Positions 10,873-22,194 of a DNA stretch of 64,000 bases are shown here, piece after piece. The stretch comes from Poa pratensis (taxonomy: Eukaryota; Streptophyta; Magnoliopsida; Poales; Poaceae): positions 136,490,542 to 136,554,541 of the forward strand of contig CAMZMU010000041.1 of NCBI GenBank assembly GCA_947311845.1, given 5' to 3'. Numbering within the stretch: the stretch's first letter is position 1; every line of letters begins with the position of its first letter. Below the pieces are notes generated by a model, which saw nothing but the letters and a program-made list of their open reading frames with translations, did not search any database and was not told the origin of the DNA. Position numbers and translations under genes: made by a program.

Positions 10873-11894
10873 TCACATCTCGTCGCCGTAGCTCCCGTTT
10901 CCGCCACCCCCATGGCTGTGGCCACCGCCGCCGGCAGCCGCGCTCAGGTTGTTCCACACGTACGCTGTGATCCCGACGAGCACCACCACCGCCACTGCCA
11001 CGTTCACCAGCAGCCCACGTCTCGCCGCGGTCTGCGTCCTCTGCTGCGGCATGCCCATTATCCCCTCCACCTCCTTGGGTTTCTTCATCTCGTCCACCAT
11101 CTTTCTGTCCTCATGCATCTTTCCTCTCGCCTCCCTCTCCATCCGCTTCTCCTCCTCTTCGGCCGCCGCACGTGCCTTCTTGGCCTCATCCTTCATCCAC
11201 TCATCCGTCGGCTTCGCGGCGGCAGTAGCGGCTCCATCGTACTTCCTCGGTGATTCCAGCTCCGGCGCCGGTGCTGGCACGGGAGGCGCGGGCCTTGCCG
11301 GCGCAGGAACATCCGACGGCTTCCTGGGCAGCGACGGCCTGCGGTCGGGGAAGGACACAGGAGGCAGCACGGCCGGCTTCGCGTGCTCAGGGAGCGCCGG
11401 CGGCGGCTTATGTGGCGGCTCCGTGGACGGCCTCCTCGGCTCAGGCTTGGGCGTCGCCGGCATCGACATGGCCGGTGTCGCCGGGGCGACCTGCGGCGAG
11501 GGGTGCTTCTTGGGGAGCGTGATGGTGAGCGCCTCGTTCTCGAACTTGGCGCGGATGCCGTCGACGTTGCAGTCGGAGGGGAGCTGGAGGTCCTTCTGGA
11601 AGCGGCTCCACTTGTTGCCTGCCAGCGGCCGTTCGCCGCGCGTCCGCAGGTGGCCGTGGTTGTCCACCAGCACCCGGATCTCCTCCCTCTTGAACCCTGC
11701 GATTCATATATTCATACGCATCTATGTCAGTGTTCATGTAGTTGCTGATTGATTCTTGCATGCACCGATCAACTCATGATGTGAAATTGTTGCTTGCCTG
11801 GGACGATGATCTTGGCGAAGCTGGCATCGGCGGAGTGGCTCCACTCCACGACGGGGGTGTACTCCTCGTACGTGCGGTTGATGGCCCTGTCCAT
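10873..11894 (-). CDS. HSP20/alpha-crystallin protein with C-terminal membrane anchor (RTM2-like), copy B
   Basis: Two exons: 11894-11798 (ATG at 11894-11892) and 11696-10873 (TGA at 10875-10873). The predicted protein is 306 residues. The intron splits the Gly codon before F-K-R-E-E, exactly the position and phase seen in copy A, so the two are paralogues. The intron starts with GC (exon end CCAG, then GCAAGC) rather than GT; no nearby GT keeps the frame, so this is a GC-AG intron. The alpha-crystallin domain covers about residues 10-95 (IIVPG, FKREEIRVL, LTITLPKK). It is followed by a Pro-rich linker, a charged helix likely to be coiled coil (about 202-250), one membrane span (about 259-280, GLLVNVAVAVVVLVG) and a Gly/His/Ser tail. 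Family function is as for copy A; the long Pro-rich linker is the main difference. Confidence 0.9.
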
Positions 11895-12007
11895 GGCTGC
11901 TTGCTTGTTTTCCTGAAGCTGATCGATGTGAGAAATCAACTGGATGGTTGTGGGAATGCTTGTGATGGTGGTGGTGAGTGATGCCAGTGGCCTTTTGCGG
12001 TCCTGAC

Positions 12008-12016
12008 GTATATATA
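12008..12016 (-). promoter_or_regulatory. Probable TATA box of RTM2-like copy B
   Basis: On the minus strand the bases read ctatatata, about 115 bp upstream of the ATG at 11894. Position and sequence fit a plant TATA box with a 5' UTR of roughly 80 nt. Inference from sequence only. Confidence 0.6.
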
Positions 12017-12019
12017 GTC

Positions 12020-12779
12020 GCGGGCAGCGTAAGCTCAGTAGGCAGGAGTCAGGGGAGGAGGAAGAATAGATTCTTGGATGGATCGGACATGGCTTGGTGG
12101 ACAAGTGATATTTTCCTCTTGATCTGGTGTTTCTCCATGCGTCGGCAACGCAAAGTGTATACCTTGCTTTGTTCTGGGGCTGGAAAATGCCGGTGGATTT
12201 GCAAGGGCATGGTTGCTCCGAGGCTCAAGGGAAGCATATTGGTTAGCTACGCTAGGTATTAGTGAGCGTCATAAATAATTTGATCTTACTGTACTAGTCA
12301 AACTTTACACATTTGAGTCCGGGGGCGTCTAGCTTCGCACGTGCGACCGATCCTAATCGCGCGCACGATTTTCCGACAGCCCTAATTAGGAAAGTGTGGC
12401 AGCACGTCGCTGTCACGTGGCTGTCGCTATTCCCTTTCCGGTACGTACGTGATCCCCCGTGGCGACGACGCCGTGCACGTCTAGCTTTCCTTTTAGGCAG
12501 CGTGGTGATTAGCATTAATTAGTTCGTTTTTTATTCAGCTGGCCACACGCTTTCAGTCCATTCCCTTTTTTTTCCAAACGATTCCTTCCTCGCATGCATG
12601 CGCATGCAGTGGGAGACAGATTTGATGATGTCAGCGAGATTCTCTCCTAATTCTAAATTTCAAAATGTTTTATCTTTCAAACGACAAATTGAATTGAAAT
12701 TTCGTTTTCACCACTAACTCAGTCGCGACGAGATATTCAAAACTAGATCCCATGTTGATATATTTTCACGACTTTTGTT
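12020..12779. other. Promoter-distal and intergenic sequence
   Basis: No gene recognised. From about 12640 the sequence becomes AT-rich and grades into the tandem array that follows. Confidence 0.4.
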
Positions 12780-14165
12780 TTCAACCTAAAAGTTACCAAC
12801 GCTAATGTACATGAGTTATCAAGGCTGAAACATAAAAATCGTTGACATCTTGATAACTACTCGGAAAATACAGGAAATACATTGGTAACATAATAACTAG
12901 TAGATGATGATACCAAGAACATGGCAAGCAAGTTATCGATCCTAAAACTAAACTAATGTGTTACCAAGTATATAGCGCACGAATTACCAACTTAAAACTA
13001 GTACATGATGATACCAACCACATAGCCGGTGAGTTACCGATCCTAGGACTAACTGAAATGTTACCAAGCATCTAGCGCATGAATTAACAACCTGAAAACT
13101 AGTAGATGATGATACCAAGCACATAACAAACGAGTTACCGATCCCATGACTGACTAAAGTGTTACCAACCATCTAGCACATGAATTACCACCTAAAAACT
13201 AGTACATGATGATACCAAGTACATAGCAAGCAATTTACCGATCCTAGAACTAGCTAAAGTGTTATCAAGCATCTAGAGCACGAATTACCAAATCTAAAAA
13301 CTATTGCATGTTGATATCAAGTACATAGCAAGCAAGTTACCGATCTTAGAACTATTTTAAAGTGTTACCGCATCTAGAGCACGAGTTACCAAACTAAAAA
13401 CTAATAGATGATGATACCAAGTACATAGCAAGCAAGTTACCGATCCTAGAACTAGCTAAAGTGTTACCAAACACCTAGAGCACGAATTACCAACCTAAAA
13501 CTAGTACATGTTGATATCCAGTACATAGCAAGCAAGTTACTGATCTTAGAACTAATTTAAAGTGTTACCAAGCATCTAGAGCACGAGTTACCAACCTAAA
13601 AACTAGTAGATGATGATACCAAGTACATAGCAAGCAAGTTACCGATCATATGACTAACTAAAGTGATACCAAGCATCTGGCGCACCGATTACCAACTAAA
13701 AAACTAGTCGATAATGATATCAAGCCCATAGCAAGCAAGTTACCGATCCTAGAACTAAACTGAAGTGTTACCAAGCATATAGCGCACGATTTACCAACTT
13801 AAAAAACTAGTACACGATGATACCAACCACATAGCCAGCGAGTTACCGATCCTAGGACTAACTAAAATGTTACCAAACATGTAGCGCACGAATTACCAAC
13901 CTGAAAACTAGTACATGATGATACCAAGCACATAGCAAACGAATTACCGATCCTAGGACTAGCTAAAATGTTACCGAGCATCTAGACCACGAGTTACCAA
14001 TCTAAAAACTAGTACATAAATAAGACCAAGTACATAGCAAGCAAGTTACCGATATTATAACTAGCTAAAGTGTTACCAAGCATCTAGAGCACGGATTGCC
14101 AACCTACAACTAGTACATGATGATACCAAGTACATAGCAAGCAAGTTACCTATCGTAGAACTAAT
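12780..14165. repeat. Tandem array, about 102-bp unit, about 13 copies
   Basis: The phrase agttaccgatc or a one- or two-base variant recurs near 12930, 13030, 13132, 13230, 13335, 13435, 13536, 13637, 13738, 13839, 13940, 14043 and 14143, so the period is 100-104 bp. Each unit consists of two related halves of about 51 bp, one with gataccaagtacatagcaag and one with gttaccaagcatctagagca. The array therefore has a two-level structure. No ORF runs through it. Confidence 0.9.
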
Positions 14166-14169
14166 TTAT

Positions 14170-14565
14170 ACTAGTAGAAAGTGGTAATTCTTTTCTATTA
14201 TAATTTATTGTACTAGTAGAAACTAGAAAGTGGACTTTTCATATTCCCCGCCCATTTTCATTTACCCTAAAAAACCATAGTCCCAAAAAGGGAATTGAAA
14301 AAATAATAATACTAGTAGAAAGAGGTAGTTCTTTTTTATTATATTTTTTTGTACTAGTAGAAAGTGAACTTTTCATATTCCCCACCCGTTTTCATTTACC
14401 CTAAAAAATCACAGTCCCAAAAAGGGAATTGAAAAAATATTTATACTAGTAGAAAGTGGTAGTTCTTTTTTATTATATTTTTTTGTACCAGTAGGAAGTG
14501 GACTTTTCATATTCCCCGCCCGTTTTCATTTACGCTAAAAAACCACAGTCCCAAAAAGGGAAAAA
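14170..14565. repeat. Tandem array, 133-141-bp unit, three copies
   Basis: Units begin with actagtagaaag at about 14170, 14311 and 14444, and each contains gacttttcatattccccgcc or a close variant and cagtcccaaaaagggaa. It directly follows the 102-bp array. Confidence 0.88.
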
Positions 14566-15925
14566 ATATACTGGCTATTTTTTGCAGGCAAAAACCTAAT
14601 ATTTTTTAGCGCATAAAGGGAATAGTAAAAAGGGAATAGTAAAATTGAGCATGAACTTTGTTCATGAAAAACCATTGTCCCAAAAAAGGCAATCAAAAAT
14701 AAATTTGGTCTAAGAAAATGAATTTCATACAAAATACATATTTCCATTAGAAAAGTGAATTGAAAATTTTAGCATGAACTCTTAGAGGCATAAGAAAGAT
14801 TCTCGTACAAAAGTAAAGGGAATAGGACAAGAGGAAAAAAAGAGCGCTGTACACCTCCCGTTGTCCATACTTCTGTAAAGGGAAAAGTAAACTAGGGTGC
14901 ATGCACGGGGAGTACTTACGTAAAAAGGAAAGGAGGGGACCAGTCAGCACATGCCATGAGAAGAGAGAAGGCAATCAACGCGTGCAGGATCATCGCTTTC
15001 TACCGTGCCACGAATGGAAACAGCTCCGCGCGGAAAGGGAATGGAACTGTGTCAGACGGAGGCTCGCCCGCGGAGCTTGACCGTGCGAGCGCTCGCACGA
15101 GCGAGAGTAAGCAAAGTCGTTTGAGTCCGAGTGTTTAATCGATCGGTACCAATCTTGGAAGTGACAAATTCTCAGTTTTTTCGAGTTAAATATCTTTTAT
15201 ATCTCTACTACACCTGTTTCGTGACTGATTTAGGCATTTGGTATTCGAATTTGGGGAAACTCGGTCGACCTAAATGCGCTTGAGACTCTAATTAGTAAAT
15301 CTTGCGTGATCTTGACCTTTCATTGTAGAGCAACCTTCATCACATAACAGCTATCCTGGATTCCTGTTCATGACCATTTCTTGTCTACAAGCATTTGGTA
15401 TATCATCCATGTACGCATCTTCCAGGCCAACGAGCCACAGCATTAAGTACGCAGCCGAATTTTGCTTTCCCGGCGAAGATGCACCTGCACAAATGGTTCA
15501 CAGAATATGCTATGTACGGCTATCGGTCCAACCATAACGCAACTTCTGAGCAAGTAGATGACATAATTCTGCTGCTTTTGTTTCCATGTATGGTTTTTTT
15601 CAATCGGTAAAACCACTTTATCCAACTCATAAAAGAAAGAAGACATGAACCAATGAACACTCATAATCAAACAGTTAGGAACAGTAAGCTGACACAACAA
15701 AGATCCCTGGATACAAAACGATGTCAGATGTTTGAACAGCTAAACTCAAGTACAGTGAAATTGTTTATATGGTATGATTCTATTCACTTGTCTTAGACAG
15801 TCGACAGGATGTTCAACTATGAACCTCTTTGCTTGTCTTCGCAGCGGGAGTGCTGACCGATGAACAGGAGAAAGATGCTACTGAATTGCATTCATTTGTT
15901 TGTGAGAAACACAAATTTTGGCACT
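14566..15925. other. Intergenic stretch with an 18-bp palindrome
   Basis: No gene recognised. A perfect 18-bp palindrome (cgtgcgagcgctcgcacg) lies at 15082-15099. The last part contains the 3' UTR of the minus-strand gene ending at 15926. Confidence 0.4.
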
Positions 15926-18838
15926 TCAGGTGTGTCCTCGACCTCCGCATTCAGAACACATAATGTTTCCAGTTCCTCCACAGCCTAGTAACATTAGCAT
16001 GTACAGGTCATGTCTCGTCCATATAGCAGTAACATGTATAGAAATTACTGCGCAAATCATAGTCAAACTTGCTTACCTAGACATCTGACCTTTACGATGA
16101 TTCCTTGGCTCTCCATTATTGAGTCGACGTACAGACCTGAACCAGCACAAGTTGCACATAGCACAGCCCCTTTTGTTTCACAGCTCACACAAGGAGGATT
16201 CGTCCCAACCTTCTTCTTTTCCAAATCTAAACCAGTTGGTGTCCCAATATCCTCCTCTGAAACAGCTTTGTCATAGCAGAATAGTTTTTCAAGGTTACTC
16301 TTGCTTCTTTGCAGGCCATTAACTGCATTTGCTCTAATCTGCATTGGTAAGAAAACTTATTCAACACAGACCTCTATATCAAAACTGGATGTCATTTAGC
16401 TAGTCCATTCACATCATGCAATAGAATACAGAGACTGAAGGGAAATAATTAAAACCTATAGAAAAGTTAAAAAAATTGATCCAACTTCCTCTCCCCAGAG
16501 TAGATCGTGTGTAAGGTGAGGCTGAAAATGATGGAATCCAGTTATTTAAACAACAGCATTGTTGAAATCATCAAAAAAGGAATGCTGTTGTTATTGCTCT
16601 CCCAGTGTTTTTAGTCTGAGTGATTCTAGGTAACAAGGTTGATGAAGGCTGAACACAACAAATTAAGCAGTATTTGCTACTCCCTCCGTCCGGAAATATT
16701 TGACTTAGATTTGTCTAAATTTGGATGTATGTATACACTAAAACATGTCTAAATACGGATGTATTTAGACAAATCCGTGACAAGTAGGGAGTACCATAGA
16801 TGACATGGGCCCAGATTAGCCTGGCGTAATATGAAAACATTGACTTCGTAAGCCACACATAATGGATTACATATTTTAAGAGAAGATTGCATCCTATAAA
16901 TATACTTATGAACCAACAATTAATGTTGGTTATAACCTGAAGGTACTTACATGCTGGTACTTAGAATCAGTAAAGATGCACTTCTTTATCAGTACGAGAA
17001 ACTTCCGGTAACAGGAGATCAGGTAGGTGGAAATGGGCCATGCACACAAGGCATTCTAATTTTGTGTCACGCCTAAAAGCAGACAAACAACAACTGATTC
17101 CACCTGGTTAATTCCCCATAATGTCTGCTGCTAATTCATCTATATTGTCATGTTCTCACTGTTACAGCCTCCCCATAATTCCCCATGATTTCTGCTGCAA
17201 GGGAGGCTGCGCCTGCAAGCTTCAAGCACGGGAAGAACATGCTGAAGAATGGAAAGACACCTGGAAACTAAACGCTAAAACCCCAGCAAGGGACGGAACC
17301 GGAAGAGTCCAAACCAACGGATCCTCAGTCGCACTGACACCACCACTCACGGTTATGTAGTGAGCAGGTACAGTAGCCCAGCAGGACTCAGGGGTCTGAA
17401 GGAGGCAACGCCTCCAAGGACGTTAACGTTGCCCATGGTTGTCGTCATCACCGGAAATGATCAAGGTCGCGGCCAACCACCAATTCAGAGAGAGGAGGAC
17501 ATTGTCACCGACCAAAACTAACTAGACGCTGGCCCACGTCTGAGGATGAAACCACCGGTGTTCCCCGACTACTCCCCTAGGCTCAGGATCGGCCACCCCA
17601 ACCAGGAGACTCGCCGTATATAAGCACCCAATCTGACCTCAATGAAGTCAGGCGGTGACGAAAGGGTCTCAGGGTGAATCCAAAATAACTGCGAAAACCA
17701 ATGGCACCAATAAGAGAAGACAACAAGCAGGATGGATGGATGCGATCAGACGAAATCCAGGGAATTTTGGTAGACTGTTCTCATAAGGCACCCGACCACC
17801 AATGATGTGCTTGCAAAGCCAATCAGCACATAAGACATGCATTTTCTTGGAAGTTTCACCATTCCGGAAGCAACATTGTGTAAGATAGAATTCAGTAACT
17901 CCTAGCCATTCGACTATGGACAATGCATGAACTCATTGGTGTTCATTTGATAAATTGGCCTCAGATTTTGGCTGGTACATTTGGTGTTCATCCCTAGATG
18001 GATTCAAAGTTTCTGCAGAAAGGGAATCCACGACTGCAAGATTCAAGCGTTGGAGAAGATCTGCTGAAGAACGGAGAGACACCTGGAAACCAAACGCCAA
18101 AATCCCAGCAAAGATGGCACCAGAACAGTCCAAACAACTGGATCCTCACTCGCACCGACACCGCCAACCACGGAGCCACGAAGGTCGAAGCATGTGCTTA
18201 GAAAGGCATCACAAGCCAACCACCACATCAGACAGGTATTTTCTTGGCATTGTCTCCAGGAACAACATTGCAAAAGATGGAATGCAGTAACTCCTAGCTT
18301 TTTCAACCATGGACATTGCGTTAACCCACTCTGTTCATTTCGATAAATTGCTCTCAGCTATTTTGTCGGTCCATTTTGACAGGTTTACCATTTTCAGCGG
18401 CCATGAATTTAGGGAAATTCCCCATTCGTATAATATAGCTAAGTCCTAAACCTTTGGATCAAATAAGTGCAAGATTCTCCCCATTCCTTCCCACTACGAA
18501 GATAGCGAACAATTCGGGAGCAAAAGCTACTAAACAGGACGCACCAAAATATAAATCCGGCCGCGGAGCGCCACAACGCGAAGCTCCAGCCACCTTCAGA
18601 AGCACCAACCCCGGGAGGGAAGCATCGGAGCTACAGGCCTAACGATCCCCGCAGCCGTACTGACTAACCACATAACGCTAAAGTGCGATGAAAGTAGGGC
18701 GCTAGAGTGCACCTTGGTGGAAACCGCGCGGGCGGCGGGGCGGCTCGAAGGGAGCAGGCGCCCCAGGGAGCCTTTGCCCAGGCGGGGCGACGCCGCGGAG
18801 ATGGCGGGCTGGGGGCGGAGCCTGGCCGAGACCTCCAT
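15926..18838 (-). CDS. Small DnaJ-type cysteine-rich zinc-finger protein, probably plastid
   Basis: Three exons: 18838-18713 (ATG at 18838-18836), 16338-16077 and 15984-15926 (TGA at 15928-15926). The introns are phase 0 (2,374 bp) and phase 1 (92 bp), both GT-AG, and the joined product is 148 residues. Residues 1-42 are Ser/Arg/Ala/Pro-rich without acidic residues after Glu2, as in a chloroplast transit peptide. Four C-x-x-C pairs follow at Cys92/95, 103/106, 128/131 and 139/142, most followed by Gly-x-Gly, which is the DnaJ zinc-binding pattern without a J domain. Plant proteins of this kind (BSD2, LQY1 and relatives) act as plastid chaperones or thiol-disulfide factors; which subgroup this one belongs to is not settled. 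Exon 1 is placed by its in-phase donor and transit-like sequence. An extra small exon in the long intron cannot be excluded. Confidence 0.82.
16680..16791. mobile_element. Stowaway MITE in intron 1
   Basis: 112 bp, starting ctccctccgtccgg and ending caagtagggag, between TA dinucleotides at 16678-16679 and 16792-16793. The right terminus is degenerate. It lies in the long intron of the zinc-finger gene. Confidence 0.85.
17180..18378. repeat. Duplicated segment within the intron
   Basis: The sequence at about 17205-17350 recurs diverged at about 18035-18180 (shared phrases gacacctggaaac and cggatcctcagtcgcac-like). The sequence at about 17830-17980 recurs at about 18230-18378 (attttcttgg, gtaactcctagc, ttcattt-gataaattg). 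The order is the same in both copies. The left copy carries about 450 bp of extra sequence between its two parts. Source element not recognised. Confidence 0.7.
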
Positions 18839-19318
18839 CGCCAGGGAATAGCTCTCCGGCTGGTGGGAAAGAGGAAAAATTCGTCGCCTCCGTCGCCAGT
18901 GGGGGAGAAGAAGAGGAAGAGGAGCTCCTCGGATATCCAACACCCAGCTTCGGGTTCATCGCCCGACGGCGGAGCCCACATGCGGCGGCTCCGGGAAGGG
19001 CAGTGACATTGTTGGGCCGGCCCAGCTCAGACATGGAGCTGGTGTAGGTCGTTGTTGGACTTCTTACATGACAACAGCAGTAATCTCAAAAAAAAAAAAA
19101 CATGACAACAGTAGTTGAAACTCCAAAAAAAAAAACAGTAGTTACTTTTCTTTGTCTTGTTTAAAAAAAAGCTCACGATGTCTATAAATGTTTTGCTTTT
19201 GATTGGACATAAGCAGATGATACACGTGTAGACTTTTCTTAGTAAAATTTTATGTAATATTTAGAGATTACTGGTTAAGATAGCAAGATTTATTTTAGAC
19301 ATACCCTACTATATATTG
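18839..19318. other. Upstream region of the zinc-finger gene
   Basis: The GC-rich first 180 bp should be the 5' UTR and core promoter of the minus-strand gene. The remainder is AT-rich with short poly-A runs. No further feature seen. Confidence 0.4.
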
Positions 19319-19334
19319 ATAAATAATTGAGTTT

Positions 19335-19620
19335 TTTTTGCGAAACACAGTACAACACAGGCGCTCATATACACGCGCACACACTCATCACCCCTATGAA
19401 CGCATGCACGCGCACTCTACCCCTATGAGCACCTCCGAGAGACCGAGTCGGCGGGTCGAGTCTTGAGATTGACAAAGTCACCACGGGCGCCTCGCTGTCA
19501 ACGGGAACGTCGCCTCCCACTGAAGAATATTCCGCCTAAAATGAGAAACAACAGCGTCAAACCTGGGGTTTAAACTCTGGTGGGCTGGGGATACAACCAT
19601 CTTGCCACAGGCAAGTTCTC
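19335..19620 (-). mobile_element. tRNA-derived SINE with 16-bp target-site duplication
   Basis: On the minus strand the element begins with a tRNA-like head (A-box-like tggcaagatggttg and B-box-like gagtttaaacc) and ends in a poly-A tail, seen as the T run at 19335 onward. It is flanked by identical 16-bp direct repeats, ataaataattgagttt, at 19319-19334 and 19621-19636. Its body matches a SINE type common in Triticeae DNA, recalled from general knowledge. Confidence 0.85.
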
Positions 19621-19636
19621 ATAAATAATTGAGTTT

Positions 19637-20385
19637 GATATCGTGTAAATAACATGCACGTAACATTCACTCTGTAAGACTTTACATACAAAAATCGTGA
19701 TAAAAATGATGGTGTACATCAATGGATGCATATGCAGGGGTCGGGTTCTCCTCTTTTAGAAGAGAACATAAATGTCACTTCTTTTCCTATACTAGGATTG
19801 CACCAAGATATAAACTACAAACAAACCGATAGCAACACCTCTTTTATTGAGGTGGAGCTGATAGCTCAATTCGAGACGTACCTAACCAATCACCTTGAGT
19901 CTCTTACATCACTTTTTTTTACACACCTTCTGAACTATCCTTTCGGCCGGCATCTGCAAACAGGAGAAGGTCAGGATGGGCCGTGCTTTCCACCGTTGGA
20001 GAGGACCCACTTTTTTGTGTAGATTTATTCCGAGCTCCACAACAGCAGTGACGCGAGCCTCTCGAACGGCCCTTTCCTTTGCCGGTGTGGTGTGACTGGT
20101 CGACACGGCAAAGCCCACCGATCGCCCAGACGCGTGCAACGCGGCGTGGTACCACACACGTCGCGTACGTCGACTAGGTCGGAATCGGCACGGTTTCCTT
20201 TGCTGCCGGAAGCGACACACGGGCGCCCGTCACACGTATGCCAAGAGTGGTCGACACCTGGCCGAATAGACGCGATCGAGCGCTGTCTAAATGGACGATT
20301 TCGGCTTCATTCCCCGCCGCACATACACATGCATAACATTAACAACATCCATCCCGGATTATATTCTAGCTCATGCCTAGCTTAA
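19637..20385. other. Intergenic sequence, includes a related empty site of the MULE
   Basis: No gene recognised. The stretch about 20180-20235 resembles the two flanks of the TIR element at 29625-30556 joined together. Confidence 0.5.
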
Positions 20386-22194
20386 TACTTTCTCCGTTTC
20401 TAAATACTAGTTGGCATGTACGTGCAATGCACGTCTTCTTAATTAAAAGGTCAATTTATAAGAGTAAAGACGTATCAGGGTCGACACGGATTACTTCTTT
20501 TACACTTTTGCATCAGTTATGGATTTATATTGCAAAGAGAATGAAACTTATGTAATCATCATGGAGCACACAAATATCACAACGAAGCCAACAGAACGGG
20601 TGCATGGCAATGAAGGTGTGTTGCTTGGTCGGATTTTTGGCAAAAAAATTGTCACATCCTTCGGCACGATATTTAGCGACGGCACTGCCTCGAACATCAT
20701 CACATGCATGTAGAGGGGGAAGAGAAAGAGTGCAAGAAGCAGGCAACCAATATGAAGGTTGTCGCGGAACATGTTCAATAGCGTGTGTGTAGCATCATTG
20801 TGTAATGCCCGTGCGTAGCCACGGTCGAATAAAATTAAACTTAGATACGTGGATAATAAATTGGTCTTTTGAATTTGCACAAAACAAATTAAGAACTCAG
20901 GAAGTTGAATACTCTGTGCTTGAACATGGCCTTTCTAGAAGGAGTATCAAGAATGCTGGACATGGCCTTTTAGTGTCGTCATTACTCAATTCTCAGTCCC
21001 ACGCAGACTGAGATTCATGGTCATAGCAGTCCATTCCAGCACGAACTTCATCAACAAGCCAGTCACCATTGCTGATAACAGCACACCTTCATGGTTCATA
21101 ACTACTAGAAGGAAAAGACGCGCGTTGCCGCGTCTGTCCTAATACAAACAACGATAGATGAACAAACACTTTTTTAGCGAAATATATATAAAAAGTACCA
21201 ATGATAGAGAAAATATAACCACTAACTCACTATTTTACAACAAAGTAAAATCAGATATTCTCACATAAACATAGAGAAGTAGATAAGCGACACAATTATT
21301 TAGTTACAGTAAGATAAGAGTACACCACTCAACAGAAAGAGCATGACCCCACTTTAATAAAAGGTTACACTCAGTTAGGCGATCAAAATACAATGACTAT
21401 AATAAAATGTCATGAAAGTTAAATTGGGTACCCTCATGGTCATGACTTTTCTACACTCTAATAATTGCAACCGAGGCTAGGCAAACATAGATCATTTTTT
21501 AGTATATGCATTCAACTATCTGCAAAATACACACATGCATTTTCTTACATAATCTGGCTCGTTGTCTGAAGAGAAGTGAGATATAAGTAAATAGACCACA
21601 GAGAAAAGTTCACAGATAAATACCTAAATCGTCTTTCATAAGTAATAGGAGGCATCCATCAACAAGGTGTATAACTCATCATTTCACCCCGCATTCCCGA
21701 TAGATTTTTCATTCACGGTTTCAACCACAAATGACACAACCACCGAGTCAAGCGCTACTAATTGCAACGGTGATAGCGGCGGACGATGCCAGAGGCGACA
21801 TAGGTGTTCATGTGCAACTACTACGAGGGTTGTAGTAAGTCTTTCAGCTCACTGGTGTTGGGTGACCACCAGAGGGAAGTGCAGGTGGCGTGCAAGTTAA
21901 GAATGGATTTGATACGCGACATCAGGGATGGAGGTGCCCTACAGTCCCAGATGATTGAAGGATGCAGAGGTGCGTGCGGAGAGACGGGCAAACTTCGCGT
22001 AGGGACGGTTGTTTTCGGTAGAATATATCTCGAGGGAGGCAGAGGGAGAGAAATGGTGTCATCTACATAACGCAATGGTGGACGCTGGCGGCAGAGATAA
22101 GAGAGAGAGTTCTCGGATAGAGCCGGTGGTTCCGAACTCACCGCATCTCTTCAAAAAGAATCGAAACGACTGTTTACATTTCAATATTTTGAAA

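Noticed and set aside
11250..11752. Plus-strand ORFs over RTM2-like copy B
   Set aside because: Antisense shadows of a GC-rich exon with a well-supported minus-strand protein.
12780..14165. CRISPR-like array
   Set aside because: The regular spacing is a plain tandem repeat without unique spacers, in a plant genome.
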